From Lachnospiraceae bacterium (GTDB lineage: Bacteria; Bacillota; Clostridia; Lachnospirales; Lachnospiraceae): DNA of 64,000 nt. This document shows positions 42,950-52,533 of the stretch, one piece after another. Both the position numbers and the translations under genes were made by a program. The notes beneath the pieces were generated by a model that saw only the letters and a program-made list of their open reading frames with translations, was not told where the DNA came from and made no database searches. How positions within the stretch are numbered: the stretch's first letter is position 1; each line of letters opens with the position of its first letter. The DNA lies in NCBI GenBank assembly GCA_902362715.1, contig CABIXN010000001.1, forward strand, positions 131,735 to 195,734, in the 5' to 3' direction.

Positions 42950-43617
42950 ATGACTGACAAAGAAAGAGTACTTGCGTTTTTTCACCATGAAATGACAGAT
43001 GAGCTTCCGCCAGATAAGGCGCTGCTGGTAGTAAGAGGCAATACGTTTCATGAAAGGCCGCCTTTTGTTCAGGATGGTATTGACTGGTTTGGAGTACCGT
43101 GGAAAAGAGAGGACAACATTAATGCCCTTGCTCCGGATTATCGCCCGGATGTTATTATGTTTCATGACGATTATGGAACGCAGACCAATATGTTTTTCTC
43201 GCCGGAGGTGTGGAGAGAATTTTTCAAGCCTCAGCTGAAAAAAGCAGTGGATAAAACTCATGAACTTGGAATGATTTTTGAACTTCACAGCTGCGGGTTT
43301 ATGGAACAGATTGTGCCGGAGTTTGCAGAAATTGGTGTGGATTCCTGGCAGGGACAGGAGATTAATGATATTCCAACGTTAAAGGCAGTGACCGGAAATA
43401 AGCTTGCCTACCATACTACACCACAGTATCAGGATTTTGAAGGCGCGATCTGTCAGGAACTCTGACGGAAGACTTTATCAGAAGCAGAATCCAAAAAAAT
43501 GTGGCTGTCAATGCCAAAGGGGGAAATTACATGCCTATGCCTCTGCCTGGGAATCAGTGGTGGAGAGATATTATGATTGATGAAATTGAAAAATGTGGTA
43601 AAGAGATATATAAATAG
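42950..43617 (+). pseudogene. Decayed uroporphyrinogen-decarboxylase-like gene
   Basis: An intact-looking start (MTDKERVLAFFHHEMTDELP, with an upstream GAGGGA site) and segments DVIMFHDDYGTQTNMFFSPE and MIFELHSCGFMEQIVPEF are typical of the URO-D/corrinoid methyltransferase family. The frame stops at 43465 after 171 residues, but the sequence continues in the next frame (FIRSRIQKNVAVNAKGGNY to KCGKEIYK, ending at 43617). Part of the family's N-terminal half is also missing. I therefore annotate a frameshifted and deleted pseudogene. A C-terminal fragment of the same family lies at 26.6 kb. Confidence 0.7.
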
Positions 43618-43767
43618 AGATATATAAACAGCCAAGCTCCCCGGGGCTGGATTTTCAAGATATGAGAATGCAGCATACAAAGGTTTCAGATTCCAAAGTT
43701 TAAAGAGATGCTTATCAGGCATTTCTGTGGATTCCTTATAAGTATTAGACATTACAATAATATAGAT

Positions 43768-43806
43768 ATAAAATACAGGCATTCCAGGCGGGTGCCTGTA
43801 TTTTAT
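43768..43806 (+). terminator. Perfect hairpin just upstream of the cupin gene
   Basis: Arms ATAAAATACAGGCA (43768-43781) and TGCCTGTATTTTAT (43793-43806), all 14 bases paired. It could end the pseudogene transcript or act as an attenuator or RNA stabiliser for the cupin-ADH operon, whose Shine-Dalgarno GAGGAG lies seven bases later. Confidence 0.65.
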
Positions 43807-43830
43807 ATCAGAGAGGAGAACGCTGATAAA

Positions 43831-44304
43831 ATGAAAACAGAAAATAAAGATGAATTTAAACAGATGAATGTATTTGGAACCGGTTCATTTAATAAAGACT
43901 ATGCTCAGTATTTTATTGGAAATTCTTATCTGAATCCGCTGACAAATCCCCAGCAGTGCCCGGTGTTTCTGGCAAATGTTACGTTTGAACCGGGATGCCG
44001 CAACAACTGGCATATCCATCATGCAGAGAAAGGCGGCGGACAGCTTTTAATCTGTACGGCAGGAGAGGGCTGGTATCAGGAAGAGGGGAAAGCAGCTGTT
44101 AGTCTTACACCGGGATGTGTAATTACGATTCCGGCAGAGGTAAAGCATTGGCATGGTGCAAAGGCAGATTCCTGGTTCAGTCATATTGCTGTGGAAGTCC
44201 CGGGAGAGAATACCGGTAATGAATGGTGTGAACCTGTATCAGATTCTGAATATGAAGCCTTGAATCATGAAAGTATGAAAGGAGCAAAAAACAGTGAATA
44301 TTGA
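43831..44304 (+). CDS. Cupin-domain protein
   Basis: A 157-residue cupin with intact metal ligands: motif 1 FEPGCRNNWHIHHAEKGGGQ (His-x-His) and motif 2 TIPAEVKHWHGAKADSWFSH. This resembles the cupins encoded beside carboxymuconolactone-decarboxylase-like and alcohol dehydrogenase genes in Firmicutes. A detoxification or sugar-related role is possible but not shown. Start at ATG 43831, with GAGGAG twelve bases upstream, a long spacing. Its end overlaps the alcohol dehydrogenase start by eleven bases, so the two are translationally coupled. Confidence 0.82.
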   Translation: MKTENKDEFKQMNVFGTGSFNKDYAQYFIGNSYLNPLTNPQQCPVFLANVTFEPGCRNNWHIHHAEKGGGQLLICTAGEGWYQEEGKAAVSLTPGCVITIPAEVKHWHGAKADSWFSHIAVEVPGENTGNEWCEPVSDSEYEALNHESMKGAKNSEY

Positions 44305-45457
44305 TTTTTATTACCATAACCCAACAAAAATATATTTTGGAAAAACGGCCCTTGACAATCTGGAAAAGGAGTTGTCAGAATACGGGAGAAATGTTCTGCT
44401 GATTTACGGAAAAAACTCTATAAAAAAATCAGGACTGTATAATAAGCTGACAGATATTCTGCAGGCGGCAGGCAAAAAGGTAGTAGAGCTGTCCGGTATA
44501 AAATCAAATCCTTCCTATGTACAGATGATGGAAGGGGTGCGGCTTGTGCGGGAACATAAGGTGGACCTGATTCTGGCTGCAGGAGGCGGGTCTGTCATTG
44601 ACTGCGCAAAAGGAATTTCCGTTTCTGCATATTGCCAGGGAAATCCCTGGGAGCGTTACTGGATAAACTTTGAAGAAATAGATCACCCGGTTGTTCCTGT
44701 GGGCTGTGTGCTTACTATGGCCGGAACAGGCTCGGAAATGAACGGCGGGTCTGTCATTACCAATGAAGATGAGAAGATCAAAGCCGGCCGGGTTTATCCG
44801 TCCAATGTGTTTCCCAAGTTTTCTATTTTAAATCCGGAGTACACCTATACGGTTCCAAAATATCAGATGGCCAGCGGCGTTTTTGATACGATGTCTCATC
44901 TTATGGAACAATATTTTTCAGGAGAGGATGATAATACTACCGATTATCTTATTGAGGGGATATTAGAATCACTGATTCACAGTGCCAAGGCAGCCTTGTC
45001 TGACCCCTGTGATTATGAGGCCAGGAGCAATATTATGTGGTGCGCCGCAGTGGGGTTAAACACAATGACAGGGCTTTCAAAGGCACAGGACTGGGAAGTA
45101 CATATGATAGAGCATCAGCTGGGGGCTTATACAGACTGTGCCCACGGAGCCGGACTGGCTGCGGTGTCAGTTCCGTACTATAAATATATATATACTTATG
45201 GACTGGATAAATTTGTACGTTTTGCAAAAAAAGTCTGGAAGGTAGATACGGCTTCCATGACAAAGGAGGAAGCAGCTTTAGAGGGAATTAAGAAACTTTC
45301 TGAGTTTATAAAACTCCTTGGGCTTCCCACAACATTGAGGGAGCTTAATGCCACGGAGGAAATGCTTCCGCTGATTGCAGAATCCACAGTGTTAGGCGGC
45401 GGATATAGGAAATTATCCGGAGAGGATATATTAAAAATTCTAAAAGAAGCTTATTAA
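44294..45457 (+). CDS. Iron-containing alcohol dehydrogenase (butanol dehydrogenase-like)
   Basis: A 387-residue group III alcohol dehydrogenase of the BdhA/YqhD branch, reducing aldehydes with NAD(P)H. IDFYYHNPTKIYFGKTAL is the family start, AAGGGSVIDCAKGI binds the dinucleotide, and the metal ligands lie in VFDTMSHLMEQYF (Asp, His) and VHMIEHQLGAYTDCAHGAGL (two His). The start is a GTG at 44294, with AAAGGAGC eight bases upstream, inside the cupin gene. It may detoxify aldehydes or dispose of reducing power; no specific substrate is evident. Confidence 0.9.
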   Translation: MNIDFYYHNPTKIYFGKTALDNLEKELSEYGRNVLLIYGKNSIKKSGLYNKLTDILQAAGKKVVELSGIKSNPSYVQMMEGVRLVREHKVDLILAAGGGSVIDCAKGISVSAYCQGNPWERYWINFEEIDHPVVPVGCVLTMAGTGSEMNGGSVITNEDEKIKAGRVYPSNVFPKFSILNPEYTYTVPKYQMASGVFDTMSHLMEQYFSGEDDNTTDYLIEGILESLIHSAKAALSDPCDYEARSNIMWCAAVGLNTMTGLSKAQDWEVHMIEHQLGAYTDCAHGAGLAAVSVPYYKYIYTYGLDKFVRFAKKVWKVDTASMTKEEAALEGIKKLSEFIKLLGLPTTLRELNATEEMLPLIAESTVLGGGYRKLSGEDILKILKEAY

Positions 45458-45584
45458 GAAGTTTGCAGGAGAACCTTAAGCAGGGAACTGCTTACCGTAT
45501 GATCTGAAATCTGATCTGAAATCCGTCAGCTTAAAATTGTGAAAATGATTGACAAATCTAAGATAATGTGTTAAATTTTATGTC

Positions 45585-45858
45585 AATAAACCGATGAAAA
45601 AGTGTAAGTACAGACTGACACTGGTTTCCAGAGAGCTGCAGAGGGTGGGAATGCAGCAGCAAAGACAGTTTGGAATGGACTTTGAGGGCGAGCTGAAATA
45701 CAGTAGGTGAGACGGAGAACAGACTTCGTTAACAAAGAATGTATATGTTGGTATACGTTGAGCGGACTTTTTTAAGTCAAGGCCGGGTGGCACCGCAGGA
45801 GCAGATATTACACACTCTTGTCCCAGCAGTTAATGTTGAGACAGGAGTGTTTTTTTGT
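45585..45858 (+). promoter_or_regulatory. Tryptophan T-box riboswitch leader
   Basis: The 572-base gap before trpB holds a complete T-box leader. The conserved box GGGTGGCACCGCAGGAGC lies at 45785-45802, after a long stem I region. The specifier loop reads GAA-TGG-A (codon TGG at 45676-45678), pairing with tRNA-Trp. A terminator hairpin, ACACTCTTGTC...GACAGGAGTGTTTTTTT (45811-45857), is followed by the gene's 170-base untranslated stretch. Uncharged tRNA-Trp should favour readthrough and trpB expression. Confidence 0.92.
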
Positions 45859-46030
45859 ACTACAGGAAAGTTTTCTGAATTCTCCTATGGTAGAAACACA
45901 CACTTTGTGTGACCATGCAAAAATATTCTTACTGCTTTACGGTATTGCGGCGTTGTGTAAAGTGTCCGGGCCCCTCAATAGCCAGAGGGAAGGATACCAT
46001 GTTATGTGAAAGTGCGAAAGGAGAGCAGCT

Positions 46031-47407
46031 ATGAGCGAAGTAAAGATCCCATACAAAATTTATCTAGAAGAAAGTGAAATGCCTACACAATGGTATAACG
46101 TCCGGGCGGATATGAAAAATAAGCCTGCACCGCTTTTGAATCCGGGAACATTAGAGCCTATGACTTTAGAGGAGTTATCCCAGGTGTTTTGTACAGAGCT
46201 GGCAAAACAGGAGTTAGATGATACCAATGCTTATATTGATATTCCGGAAGAGATTCAGAAGTTTTATAAAATGTACCGCCCGGCGCCTTTGGTAAGAGCG
46301 TATTGTCTGGAAGAAAAGCTTCAGACACCGGCAAAGATTTATTACAAGTTTGAAGGAAATAATACCAGCGGCAGTCATAAATTAAATTCTGCCATTGCTC
46401 AGGCATATTATGCGAAAAAGCAGGGATTAAAAGGCGTGACTACTGAGACCGGAGCCGGTCAGTGGGGAACTGCCCTGTCTATGGCCTGCGCATATCTTGA
46501 CCTTGACTGTAAAGTATACATGGTAAAAGTCTCTTATGAACAAAAACCCTTCCGCCGGGAAGTTATGCGTACTTATGGTGCCAGTGTAACACCGTCTCCG
46601 TCGGAAACAACAGAGATCGGGAAAAAGATCCTTGCCGAGCATCCGGGTACCACAGGAAGTCTTGGCTGTGCGATTTCAGAAGCAGTAGAAGTTGCCGTAA
46701 ATACAGAAGGATATCGTTATGTACTTGGAAGTGTGCTGTCTCAGGTACTGCTTCATCAGTCTATTATCGGTTTAGAGGCGAAAGCCGCTATGGACAAATA
46801 TAACATTACGCCGGATATTATTATCGGCTGTGCCGGCGGCGGTTCTAATCTGGGAGGACTGATTTCCCCGTTTATGGGTGAAAAATTAAGAGGAGAAAAG
46901 GATTATCGTTTCATTGCAGTTGAGCCGGCCTCCTGCCCCAGTCTTACAAGAGGAAAATATGCATATGATTTCTGCGATACAGGAAAAGTCTGCCCCCTTG
47001 CAAAAATGTATACCCTTGGAAGCGGATTTATTCCATCTGCAAACCATGCCGGCGGCCTGCGCTATCATGGGATGAGTTCTACTCTGTCTCAGCTTTACGA
47101 TGACGGACTGATGGAAGCTCGTTCTGTAGAGCAGACAGCAGTTTTTGAAGCGGCTCAGCAGTTTGCTAAAATCGAAGGAATCCTGCCTGCTCCGGAAAGT
47201 GCCCATGCAATCCGGGTAGCCATTGATGAGGCATTAAAATGTAAAGAAACAGGGGAAGAGAAAACCATTATGTTCGGATTAACAGGAACCGGCTACTTTG
47301 ATATGGTAGCATATCAGAGATTTAATGACGGGGAAATGAGTGATTATATACCGTCAGATGAAGATTTGAAACCGGGGTTTGCTTCCCTGCCGGATGTTCA
47401 TAAATAG
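46031..47407 (+). CDS. trpB: Tryptophan synthase beta-type enzyme (TrpB2 class)
   Basis: A 458-residue PLP enzyme that joins indole and serine. The lysine is in NTSGSHKLNSAIAQAYYA, and TTETGAGQWGTALSMACAYL, IIGCAGGGSNLGGLISPF and the C-terminal GLTGTGYFDM are family motifs. Length and sequence fit the TrpB2 group, which lacks the TrpA-interaction features of TrpB1; no trpA gene is adjacent. With the Trp T-box upstream it is probably a stand-alone indole salvage enzyme induced when tRNA-Trp is uncharged. It is followed eleven bases later by the nitroreductase gene. Confidence 0.93.
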   Translation: MSEVKIPYKIYLEESEMPTQWYNVRADMKNKPAPLLNPGTLEPMTLEELSQVFCTELAKQELDDTNAYIDIPEEIQKFYKMYRPAPLVRAYCLEEKLQTPAKIYYKFEGNNTSGSHKLNSAIAQAYYAKKQGLKGVTTETGAGQWGTALSMACAYLDLDCKVYMVKVSYEQKPFRREVMRTYGASVTPSPSETTEIGKKILAEHPGTTGSLGCAISEAVEVAVNTEGYRYVLGSVLSQVLLHQSIIGLEAKAAMDKYNITPDIIIGCAGGGSNLGGLISPFMGEKLRGEKDYRFIAVEPASCPSLTRGKYAYDFCDTGKVCPLAKMYTLGSGFIPSANHAGGLRYHGMSSTLSQLYDDGLMEARSVEQTAVFEAAQQFAKIEGILPAPESAHAIRVAIDEALKCKETGEEKTIMFGLTGTGYFDMVAYQRFNDGEMSDYIPSDEDLKPGFASLPDVHK

Positions 47408-47418
47408 GAGGTAAAAGT

Positions 47419-47958
47419 ATGGAAACAATGAAAACAATTTTAAGCAGAAAATCAGTAAGAAGCTATAAAGACACAGCAGTTTCTTCTGAAGCACTGCAGA
47501 CGATCTTAAAGGCGGCCAATGCATCACCGGTTGGAATGGCAAAGTACGAGACGGTTCATATGACCGTAATTCAGAATCCGGAACTGATTCAGGAAATTGA
47601 CCGTGCGGGAGCAGAGTTTTTCGGAGATCTCTCAAAAACTCCATTGTATCATGCCCCTGTGTTGATTGTAGTATCTACAAAGAGGACCGGTGTGGCGGCT
47701 CAGGACAATGTGCCTTGTGCCAATGTTGCAATGATCGTGCATAACATGTGTCTGGCAGCTACAGATCTTGGACTTGGAAGCTGCGCCATTTATGGTGCGA
47801 CAGCTGCATTAAGCCAGAAGGAAGAACTGGTGAAAAGGTTAAATCTTCCGGAAGGATTTGTGCCAACAGGTTCCGTTGTAATCGGAGAGACAGAAGAAGT
47901 ATTCAAAGAGCGGGAAGTGCCTATGGACCGTATTGACACCAATTATATAAATAAATAA
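47419..47958 (+). CDS. Nitroreductase-family FMN protein
   Basis: A 179-residue homodimeric flavin reductase type. TILSRKSVRSYKDTAVSSEA is the typical start (R-S-x-R-x-(Y/F)), with ANASPVGMAKYETVHMTV and LGLGSCAIYGATAA as FMN-binding parts. The last strand VPTGSVVIGETEE is standard. It may reduce quinones, nitro groups or flavins. AGGAGG precedes the ATG; it follows trpB closely and could share its T-box control. Confidence 0.88.
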   Translation: METMKTILSRKSVRSYKDTAVSSEALQTILKAANASPVGMAKYETVHMTVIQNPELIQEIDRAGAEFFGDLSKTPLYHAPVLIVVSTKRTGVAAQDNVPCANVAMIVHNMCLAATDLGLGSCAIYGATAALSQKEELVKRLNLPEGFVPTGSVVIGETEEVFKEREVPMDRIDTNYINK

Positions 47959-48097
47959 CAGTCAGGAAATAAAATGGCCGGGAATTGACAAGCGCTGTAA
48001 AGAGACGTCAGTTTCCGGCTTTAAAATTCTGTTTATTTTTATCACATTGTGGGCACAATTTTGTGTTATAATCTGATCAGATTGTGAGGTGCTTAAA

Positions 48098-48772
48098 GTG
48101 GAAAAATTAAAAATTCTTGTGGTAGATGATGAGAGCAGAATGAGAAAGCTTGTGAAAGACTTTTTAGTAAAGAATGATTTTGAAGTCATAGAAGCAGAGA
48201 ACGGAGAAGAAGCTCTGGATTGTTTTTATGAAGATAATAAAATATCTTTGATTATTCTGGATGTGATGATGCCGAAAATGAACGGCTGGGAAGTCTGCAG
48301 GGAAATCCGTCAGACGTCGAAGGTGCCTATTATTATGCTGACGGCAAAAGGAGATGAAAGTGACGAACTTCAGGGATTTGATCTTGGGGTTGACGAATAT
48401 ATTTCAAAGCCTTTCAGTCCCAAGATACTGGTGGCCAGAGTGGAGGCGATTTTGCGCAGGACAAGCGGCCGAAACCCCAATGAAGTCATTGAAACCGGCG
48501 GAATTGTAATTGATAAAGCGGCACATCGTGTAACTATTGACGGTAATGACATTGATTTGAGTTTTAAAGAGTTTGAGCTGCTTTCTTATTTTGTGGAAAA
48601 TGCAGGTCTGGCTCTTTCCAGAGAAAAAATTCTAAACCATGTATGGAACTATGATTACTTTGGAGATGCAAGAACTATTGATACCCATGTGAAAAAACTG
48701 CGCAGTAAAATGGGCGGGAAAGGTGAATATATAAAAACAATCTGGGGCATGGGATATAAATTTGAGGTATAA
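48098..48772 (+). CDS. OmpR-family response regulator
   Basis: A 224-residue regulator: receiver domain with KILVVDDESRMRKLVK, phosphoacceptor Asp in LIILDVMMPKMNG, the conserved Thr in IIMLTAKGDESDE and Lys in EYISKPFSP, then a winged-helix domain (LSFKEFELLSYFVENAG, LSREKILNHVWNYDYFGDAR). The GTG at 48098 is chosen because TGAGGTG lies six bases upstream; 48089 overlaps that site. It lies four bases before its cognate kinase gene. Targets are not evident; the kinase's extracellular loop suggests sensing of envelope or environmental signals. Confidence 0.92.
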   Translation: MEKLKILVVDDESRMRKLVKDFLVKNDFEVIEAENGEEALDCFYEDNKISLIILDVMMPKMNGWEVCREIRQTSKVPIIMLTAKGDESDELQGFDLGVDEYISKPFSPKILVARVEAILRRTSGRNPNEVIETGGIVIDKAAHRVTIDGNDIDLSFKEFELLSYFVENAGLALSREKILNHVWNYDYFGDARTIDTHVKKLRSKMGGKGEYIKTIWGMGYKFEV

Positions 48773-48776
48773 GTGA

Positions 48777-50291
48777 ATGAAACGTTCTTTGACAAGACAG
48801 ATTATGGCAATCATTATCTGCCTGGTGGCCGGAGCCATTCTGGCCTGCTTTATAATTAACACCTCGTTTCTTGGAATGTTCTATACCTTTCAGAAGAAAC
48901 ATTTGTTAATGGAGAATTTTGAAAGTATCCAGACGGCCAGCAGTGACGGGATTTTGTATTCCAGCCAGTTTGATGCGTCTTTTGAGCAGATGTGTTCCAA
49001 TCAGAATATGTCAGTTATTATTATGAGCTCTGACGGAACCCCTCTTCGGTCTTCCGTAAATGATATCCGGACCATTCAGCGCCAGTTTCTGAATATTTTG
49101 TTTGGAAGCTCCGGTGATACTGTCCTTGAACAGACCAGCAATTATAAACTAGAGCACATCAAAGATGCCAGTATGGACAATGCGGAATATCTGATTCTCT
49201 GGGGGACTTTAAATGACGGAAACCTGATTCTAATGCGGACTGCAATGGAGGGTATCCGTGAAAGTTCCAGCATTGCCAATCAGTTTCTTCTGTATGTGGG
49301 GATCTGTGCCATTGCCGGAAGCATTATTATCAGTATCATAGTTTCTCAGAAGATTACGAAGCCTGTGGTGCAGCTGTCTGAGATTTCCCAGCGGATGGTG
49401 GATCTGGATTTTAATGCAAAATATATTCGGGGCGGATGGAATAAGTACCGGGGAGCGGAGTGGTATAAAAAGCAGATGCAGCAAATGGAAAAGGGAAACG
49501 AGATTGATCAGCTGGGAATCCATATGAATCAGCTCTCTGAACGCTTGGAACAGACCATTTCAGAGCTGAAATCTGCCAATAATGAGCTGATGCAGGATAT
49601 TGAAAAGAAAGAGCAGATTGATGAGATGCGAAAGGAGTTTCTTTCCAATGTTTCCCATGAGTTAAAGACTCCTCTGGCATTGATTCAGGGATATGCGGAA
49701 GGTCTGCAGGCATGTATCAATGATGATGAGGAGAGCAGAGAGTTTTACTGTGACGTTATTATTGATGAAGCAGATAAAATGAATAAGATGGTGAAAAAGC
49801 TGCTGACATTAAATCAGCTGGAGTTTGGAAACGATCAGGTTTCCATGGAACGGTTCAATATAACAGAGCTGATCTGCGGGATTGTAAATGCATCTTCCAT
49901 TCTGCTGGAACAAAGTGAAATTACAGTTGAAATGGATCTGCCGGAGGAATACGTCTGGGCGGACGAGTTTAAAGTGGAAGAGGTTGTAACCAACTTTTTG
50001 AGCAATGCCATTCATCATGCGGATGGAGAAAAGAAAATCCGGATCTTTTATGAGAAAAAAGAGGACCGGCTGCGTATCAGTGTGTTTAACACCGGAAGCC
50101 AGATTCCAAATGAGGATCTGGATAATATCTGGGTGAAATTTTATAAAGTAGATAAAGCAAGAACAAGGGAATACGGAGGCAGCGGAATCGGACTGTCCAT
50201 TGTAAAAGCTATTATGGATTCCTTCCATCAGAAATGCGGTGTGATTAACCATGAAGATGGCGTGGAATTCTGGCTGGAACTTGGCTTGTAA
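48777..50291 (+). CDS. Sensor histidine kinase
   Basis: A 504-residue membrane kinase. Two transmembrane helices (about 9-31, IMAIIICLVAGAILACFIIN, and about 165-190, YVGICAIAGSIIISIIVS) frame an extracellular sensor of roughly 130 residues. A HAMP-like stretch follows (ITKPVVQLSEISQRMVDLDF), then coiled coil, the phosphoaccepting His in FLSNVSHELKTPLALIQGY, and the HATPase domain (VTNFLSNAIHHADGE, GGSGIGLSIVKAIMDSFHQ). The ligand of the sensor is unknown. hisH follows after eleven bases, which probably reflects simple proximity. Confidence 0.92.
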   Translation: MKRSLTRQIMAIIICLVAGAILACFIINTSFLGMFYTFQKKHLLMENFESIQTASSDGILYSSQFDASFEQMCSNQNMSVIIMSSDGTPLRSSVNDIRTIQRQFLNILFGSSGDTVLEQTSNYKLEHIKDASMDNAEYLILWGTLNDGNLILMRTAMEGIRESSSIANQFLLYVGICAIAGSIIISIIVSQKITKPVVQLSEISQRMVDLDFNAKYIRGGWNKYRGAEWYKKQMQQMEKGNEIDQLGIHMNQLSERLEQTISELKSANNELMQDIEKKEQIDEMRKEFLSNVSHELKTPLALIQGYAEGLQACINDDEESREFYCDVIIDEADKMNKMVKKLLTLNQLEFGNDQVSMERFNITELICGIVNASSILLEQSEITVEMDLPEEYVWADEFKVEEVVTNFLSNAIHHADGEKKIRIFYEKKEDRLRISVFNTGSQIPNEDLDNIWVKFYKVDKARTREYGGSGIGLSIVKAIMDSFHQKCGVINHEDGVEFWLELGL

Positions 50292-50302
50292 GGGGAGGAA
50301 CA

Positions 50303-50923
50303 ATGATTGCGATTATTGATTATGGAGCAGGGAATTTAAGAAGCGTGGAAAAGGCTCTTTATTATCTGGGTGAAGAGAGCCTGATTACGGGAGATGCACA
50401 AAAGATTCTTCAGGCAGATAAGGTGATCCTTCCGGGGGTGGGAGCATTTGGGGATGCAATGAGCTGCCTGCGGGAACGCAGGCTGGACCAGGTGATCTAT
50501 GAGATTGTAAGGCGTAAGACGCCGCTGCTTGGCATCTGTCTGGGCCTGCAGCTTTTATTTGAAAGCAGCCAGGAAAGTCCCGGGGTATCCGGCCTTTCAG
50601 TTTTAAAAGGAAAGATTGTCAGAATACCTGATAAGGAAGGGCTAAAAATCCCCCATATTGGCTGGAATTCCCTGGAACTTCAAAATGACGGACGCCTGTA
50701 TCAGGGGATGGAAGACAATCCTTATGTGTATTTTGTTCATTCCTATTATCTTCAGGCTGAGGATTCACAGATTGTAAAGGCGGTAACTGATTACAGCACC
50801 TGCATACATGCTTCTGTGGAGCAGGGGAACGTATTTGCCTGCCAGTTCCATCCGGAAAAAAGCGGTGCGGCAGGTCTGAGAATCTTAAAAAATTTTGCCG
50901 GACTGAAAGGAGGAGACTGCTGA
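50303..50923 (+). CDS. hisH: Imidazole glycerol phosphate synthase glutaminase subunit
   Basis: A 206-residue class-I glutamine amidotransferase supplying ammonia to HisF in histidine synthesis. [20 protein letters not shown] is the start, [14 protein letters not shown] carries the catalytic Cys, and [18 protein letters not shown] carries His and Glu. The stop TGA overlaps the ATG of hisF by one base (TGATG), so the pair is translated together. Other his genes are not in the window, an arrangement seen when the pathway is dispersed. Confidence 0.95.
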   Translation: MIAIIDYGAGNLRSVEKALYYLGEESLITGDAQKILQADKVILPGVGAFGDAMSCLRERRLDQVIYEIVRRKTPLLGICLGLQLLFESSQESPGVSGLSVLKGKIVRIPDKEGLKIPHIGWNSLELQNDGRLYQGMEDNPYVYFVHSYYLQAEDSQIVKAVTDYSTCIHASVEQGNVFACQFHPEKSGAAGLRILKNFAGLKGGDC

Positions 50924-51684
50924 TGTTTACCAAGCGAATCATTCCGTGTCTGGATGTGAATAACGGACGGGTAGTAAAAGGTGTCAATTTTGTAAATCTT
51001 CAGGACGCAGGGGATCCGGTTGAGATCGCGGCAGCTTATGATAAAGCGGGGGCGGATGAACTTGTTTTTCTTGATATTACAGCTTCCTCGGAAGCCAGGG
51101 CCACTGTGGTTGATATGGTGCGCAAAGTAGCGGAAAAGGTTTTTATTCCTTTTACTGTGGGCGGAGGCATCCGGACAGTTGAGGATTTTAAAGTCCTTTT
51201 GCGGGAAGGAGCAGATAAGATATCCATCAATACCTCTGCCATTATGAATCCGGGGCTCATCAGCCAGGCTGCGGATAAGTTTGGCAGCCAGTGCGTAGTA
51301 GTGGCAATAGATGCAAGACGCCGAAAGGACGGTTCGGGCTGGAATATTTATAAAAACGGCGGCCGGGTTGATATGGGAATTGACGCGGTGGAGTGGGCCA
51401 TGAAGGCTGACAGCTTAGGCGCCGGAGAGATTCTTTTGACAAGTATGGACTGTGACGGCACAAAAGCAGGGTATGATCTTTCACTTACTAAGCTCATTGC
51501 CGAAAATGTTTCTGTTCCGGTGATAGCTTCCGGCGGTGCCGGCATCAAAGAGCATTTTTATGATGCCTTGACGGAAGGAAAAGCAGATGCGGCTCTGGCG
51601 GCGTCACTGTTTCATTATAAGGAACTGGAAATTATGGATTTAAAGCATTATCTGGCTGACAGAGGTGTTTCTGTAAGAATATAA
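50923..51684 (+). CDS. hisF: Imidazole glycerol phosphate synthase cyclase subunit
   Basis: A 253-residue TIM barrel making IGP and AICAR from PRFAR using ammonia from His[20 protein letters not shown] with Asp11, [36 protein letters not shown] and [16 protein letters not shown] (Asp130 region) are diagnostic, as is the final [12 protein letters not shown]. It is one-base coupled to hisH. No terminator is obvious before ung; the gap is 68 bases. Confidence 0.96.
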   Translation: MFTKRIIPCLDVNNGRVVKGVNFVNLQDAGDPVEIAAAYDKAGADELVFLDITASSEARATVVDMVRKVAEKVFIPFTVGGGIRTVEDFKVLLREGADKISINTSAIMNPGLISQAADKFGSQCVVVAIDARRRKDGSGWNIYKNGGRVDMGIDAVEWAMKADSLGAGEILLTSMDCDGTKAGYDLSLTKLIAENVSVPVIASGGAGIKEHFYDALTEGKADAALAASLFHYKELEIMDLKHYLADRGVSVRI

Positions 51685-51752
51685 TAATAGCTGCAGGAAA
51701 CGGGAAGCTGTCCCGGTTTCCTTACAATTGCACAAGAAAAGGAGATGGGAGT

Positions 51753-52439
51753 ATGCCGCCGATTACCAATGACTGGCAGCAGCCGTTAGCGGCTGAATTT
51801 CGTAAACCATATTATAAAGAACTGTATCAGAAAGTACTAGAGGAATATCAAACTAGAAAAATATTTCCGGCGCCGGATGATATTTTTAACGCGTTTCATC
51901 TGACACCTTTAAATGACGTAAAAGTTGTGATTCTTGGCCAGGACCCATATCACAATGACGGTCAGGCACACGGGCTGTGTTTTTCTGTAAAACCCAAGGT
52001 GGAGATTCCGCCGTCCCTGGAAAATATATATCAGGAACTGCAAAGTGACCTTGGATGTTACATACCTGACAATGGTTATCTGGTGAAATGGGCAAAGCAG
52101 GGGGTGCTGATGCTTAATACGGTCCTGACTGTGCGGGCTCACCAGGCCAATTCCCACCGGGGAATCGGATGGGAAAAGTTTACCGATGCAGTGATAGAGG
52201 CAGTAAACCAGCAGGATCGTCCCATTGTATTTCTGCTTTGGGGCAGACCGGCTCAGATGAAGAAAAGTATGCTCAATAATCCAAAGCATCTGATTTTAGA
52301 AGCACCCCATCCAAGTCCGCTGTCCGCTTACCGGGGCTTTTTTGGATGCCGGCATTTTAGCAGAACCAATGAATTTTTAAAAAGTCATGGAATTGAACCG
52401 GTAGACTGGCAGATTGAAAATGTAAAGGGAGGGGTTTGA
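51753..52439 (+). CDS. ung: Uracil-DNA glycosylase
   Basis: A 228-residue family-1 UDG that removes uracil from DNA. The water-activating loop VVILGQDPYHNDGQAHGLCF, the Phe stacking residue, and the minor-groove loop EAPHPSPLSAYRGFFGCRHF are all present. Length is normal. It has an AAGGAGAT site. It is followed by a lysine riboswitch region, so transcription of the next gene is independent. Confidence 0.97.
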   Translation: MPPITNDWQQPLAAEFRKPYYKELYQKVLEEYQTRKIFPAPDDIFNAFHLTPLNDVKVVILGQDPYHNDGQAHGLCFSVKPKVEIPPSLENIYQELQSDLGCYIPDNGYLVKWAKQGVLMLNTVLTVRAHQANSHRGIGWEKFTDAVIEAVNQQDRPIVFLLWGRPAQMKKSMLNNPKHLILEAPHPSPLSAYRGFFGCRHFSRTNEFLKSHGIEPVDWQIENVKGGV

Positions 52440-52533
52440 TAGAACCATGGGGTGTAAAAGAATAGGTTTTATATCATCTATTGACGACGGTATACCATCA
52501 TGATATGATGTACAAATATAAAAACAATAAATG

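Noticed and set aside
45818..46009. 63-residue protein before trpB
   Set aside because: It overlaps the T-box terminator and has no credible ribosome binding site or family resemblance.
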